The position numbers and the translations under genes were made by a program. Positions 25,739 through 26,076 of a stretch of DNA of 26,076 nucleotides are shown here, piece by piece; positions within the stretch are counted from its first letter, which is position 1; each line of letters begins with the position of its first letter. This DNA is from Gymnopilus junonius (taxonomy: Eukaryota; Basidiomycota; Agaricomycetes; Agaricales; Galerinaceae): the NCBI GenBank assembly GCA_015501075.1, contig JADNYJ010000438.1, forward strand, positions 1 through 26,076, read 5' to 3'. Under the pieces are notes generated by a model. It made no database searches and was not told where the DNA came from. It was given only the letters and a program-made list of their open reading frames with translations.

Positions 25739-26076
25739 GGCGATGAGGATGCTTGGTAACTCATCTAGGGGGCTCACGCCCATGCAAAAGTCTGCTTTAC
25801 AGGTCTTGTGTGTTGCCTATTGCAACATATGGCCTCCGACTGTTGGTTCTTCCAGGGCGCTAAGTGCCAGGGGACCATAAACTACTGACCAGCATGCAAT
25901 GCCATGCTGCGCTCTGGATTACTGGTGCATTCCGCACCTCCCCAACTGGGGGGATCGAGGCCCTTGCTGGCCTGGTCCTATCAACTTAGTCCTGAAAGTG
26001 CTGCCGCAGTAGGTTTTCTATGCATGGCGGCCCTCTCGGACACTCATCTGGTGCACTCCCTCTTGAGTGTGCCCTT
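25739..26076 (+). pseudogene. Frameshifted 3' part of LINE ORF2, up to RNase H
   Basis: Protein-like pieces in several frames follow each other: MRMLGNSSRGLTPMQKSAL, then LPIATYGLRL, then QCHAALWITGAFRTSPTGG, then the stretch matching the start of the minus-strand copy (AAAVGVLCMAAL in 3375-4636). At least three or four indels are needed to connect them. The RNase H core itself lies beyond the window. Confidence 0.75.

Larger units (their letters stand above)
22691..26076 (+). mobile_element. 5'-truncated Tad-like LINE; continues past the right edge
   Basis: Contains the C-terminal part of ORF1, an apparently intact endonuclease-RT portion of ORF2, then a frameshifted 3' portion. Same family as the minus-strand pieces at 2069-2308 and 2899-4636. 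The 5' UTR and N-terminal ORF1 seen at 1-1360 are missing, so the copy is truncated at about 22691, against the 10-bp repeats. Clade assignment (Tad1-like) rests on fungal host, two ORFs, apurinic-type endonuclease and a terminal RNase H. Confidence 0.85.

Noticed and set aside
1..26076. tRNA, rRNA, TET/JBP or other defence genes near the KDZ-type gene
   Set aside because: No cloverleaf, rRNA or dioxygenase motifs were recognised on either strand.

Overview
The window reads as a transposon-dense, largely heterochromatic stretch of a filamentous fungus, most likely an Agaricomycete (mushroom-forming basidiomycete). The clues are short 54-62 bp GT-AG introns, a gene with the paired CxC5/CxC6 cysteine clusters linked to KDZ transposases (a family expanded in Agaricomycetes), Ty1/Copia and Tad-like LINE retrotransposons, and long blocks with no CpG, as expected from methylated-cytosine decay. 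There are no rRNA or tRNA genes, no CRISPR array and nothing bacterial.

Left part (1-4910): minus-strand retrotransposon debris in nested layers. A LINE ORF1 with its 5' UTR (1-1360) abuts a second 5' end of the same family (1361-2068), then a scrap of LINE reverse transcriptase (2069-2308), then a Copia pol fragment (2309-4910). That fragment was itself split by a 5'-truncated LINE copy (2899-4636) with a 28-T tail and a 15-bp target-site duplication.

Repeat block (about 4935-8110): a self-complementary 10/11-bp repeat, AT-rich sequence, and a degenerate 41-bp tandem array with a fold-back element in it. No CpG occurs from 5153 to 7778; CpG returns in the last array copies and becomes dense in the gene that follows.

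Genes in the middle (8350-11626): a spliced gene starting at 8350, with an acidic/basic disordered protein and a 21-bp (7-residue) repeat, runs into a second set of exons ending at 11626. Reading-frame slips suggest one decayed multi-exon gene. A diverged satellite with a period near 180 bp (12040-13700) follows and contains a solo Copia LTR (13139-13646).

KDZ-type gene and Copia (13877-22271): a two-exon gene for a CxC5-CxC6 KDZ-transposase-like protein of about 739 residues is broken by a full-length 5.6-kb Copia element (15623-21231, minus strand) with near-identical LTRs and a CCAAC duplication. The element landed one nucleotide before the splice donor. Apart from it the gene has no stop or frameshift, so the insertion is young.

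Right part (22508-26076): a second 10-bp repeat array is followed at once by a plus-strand, 5'-truncated LINE with ORF1 zinc knuckles, endonuclease and reverse transcriptase. ORF1 and ORF2 overlap as TAATG, and the 3' end is frameshifted and runs off the window.
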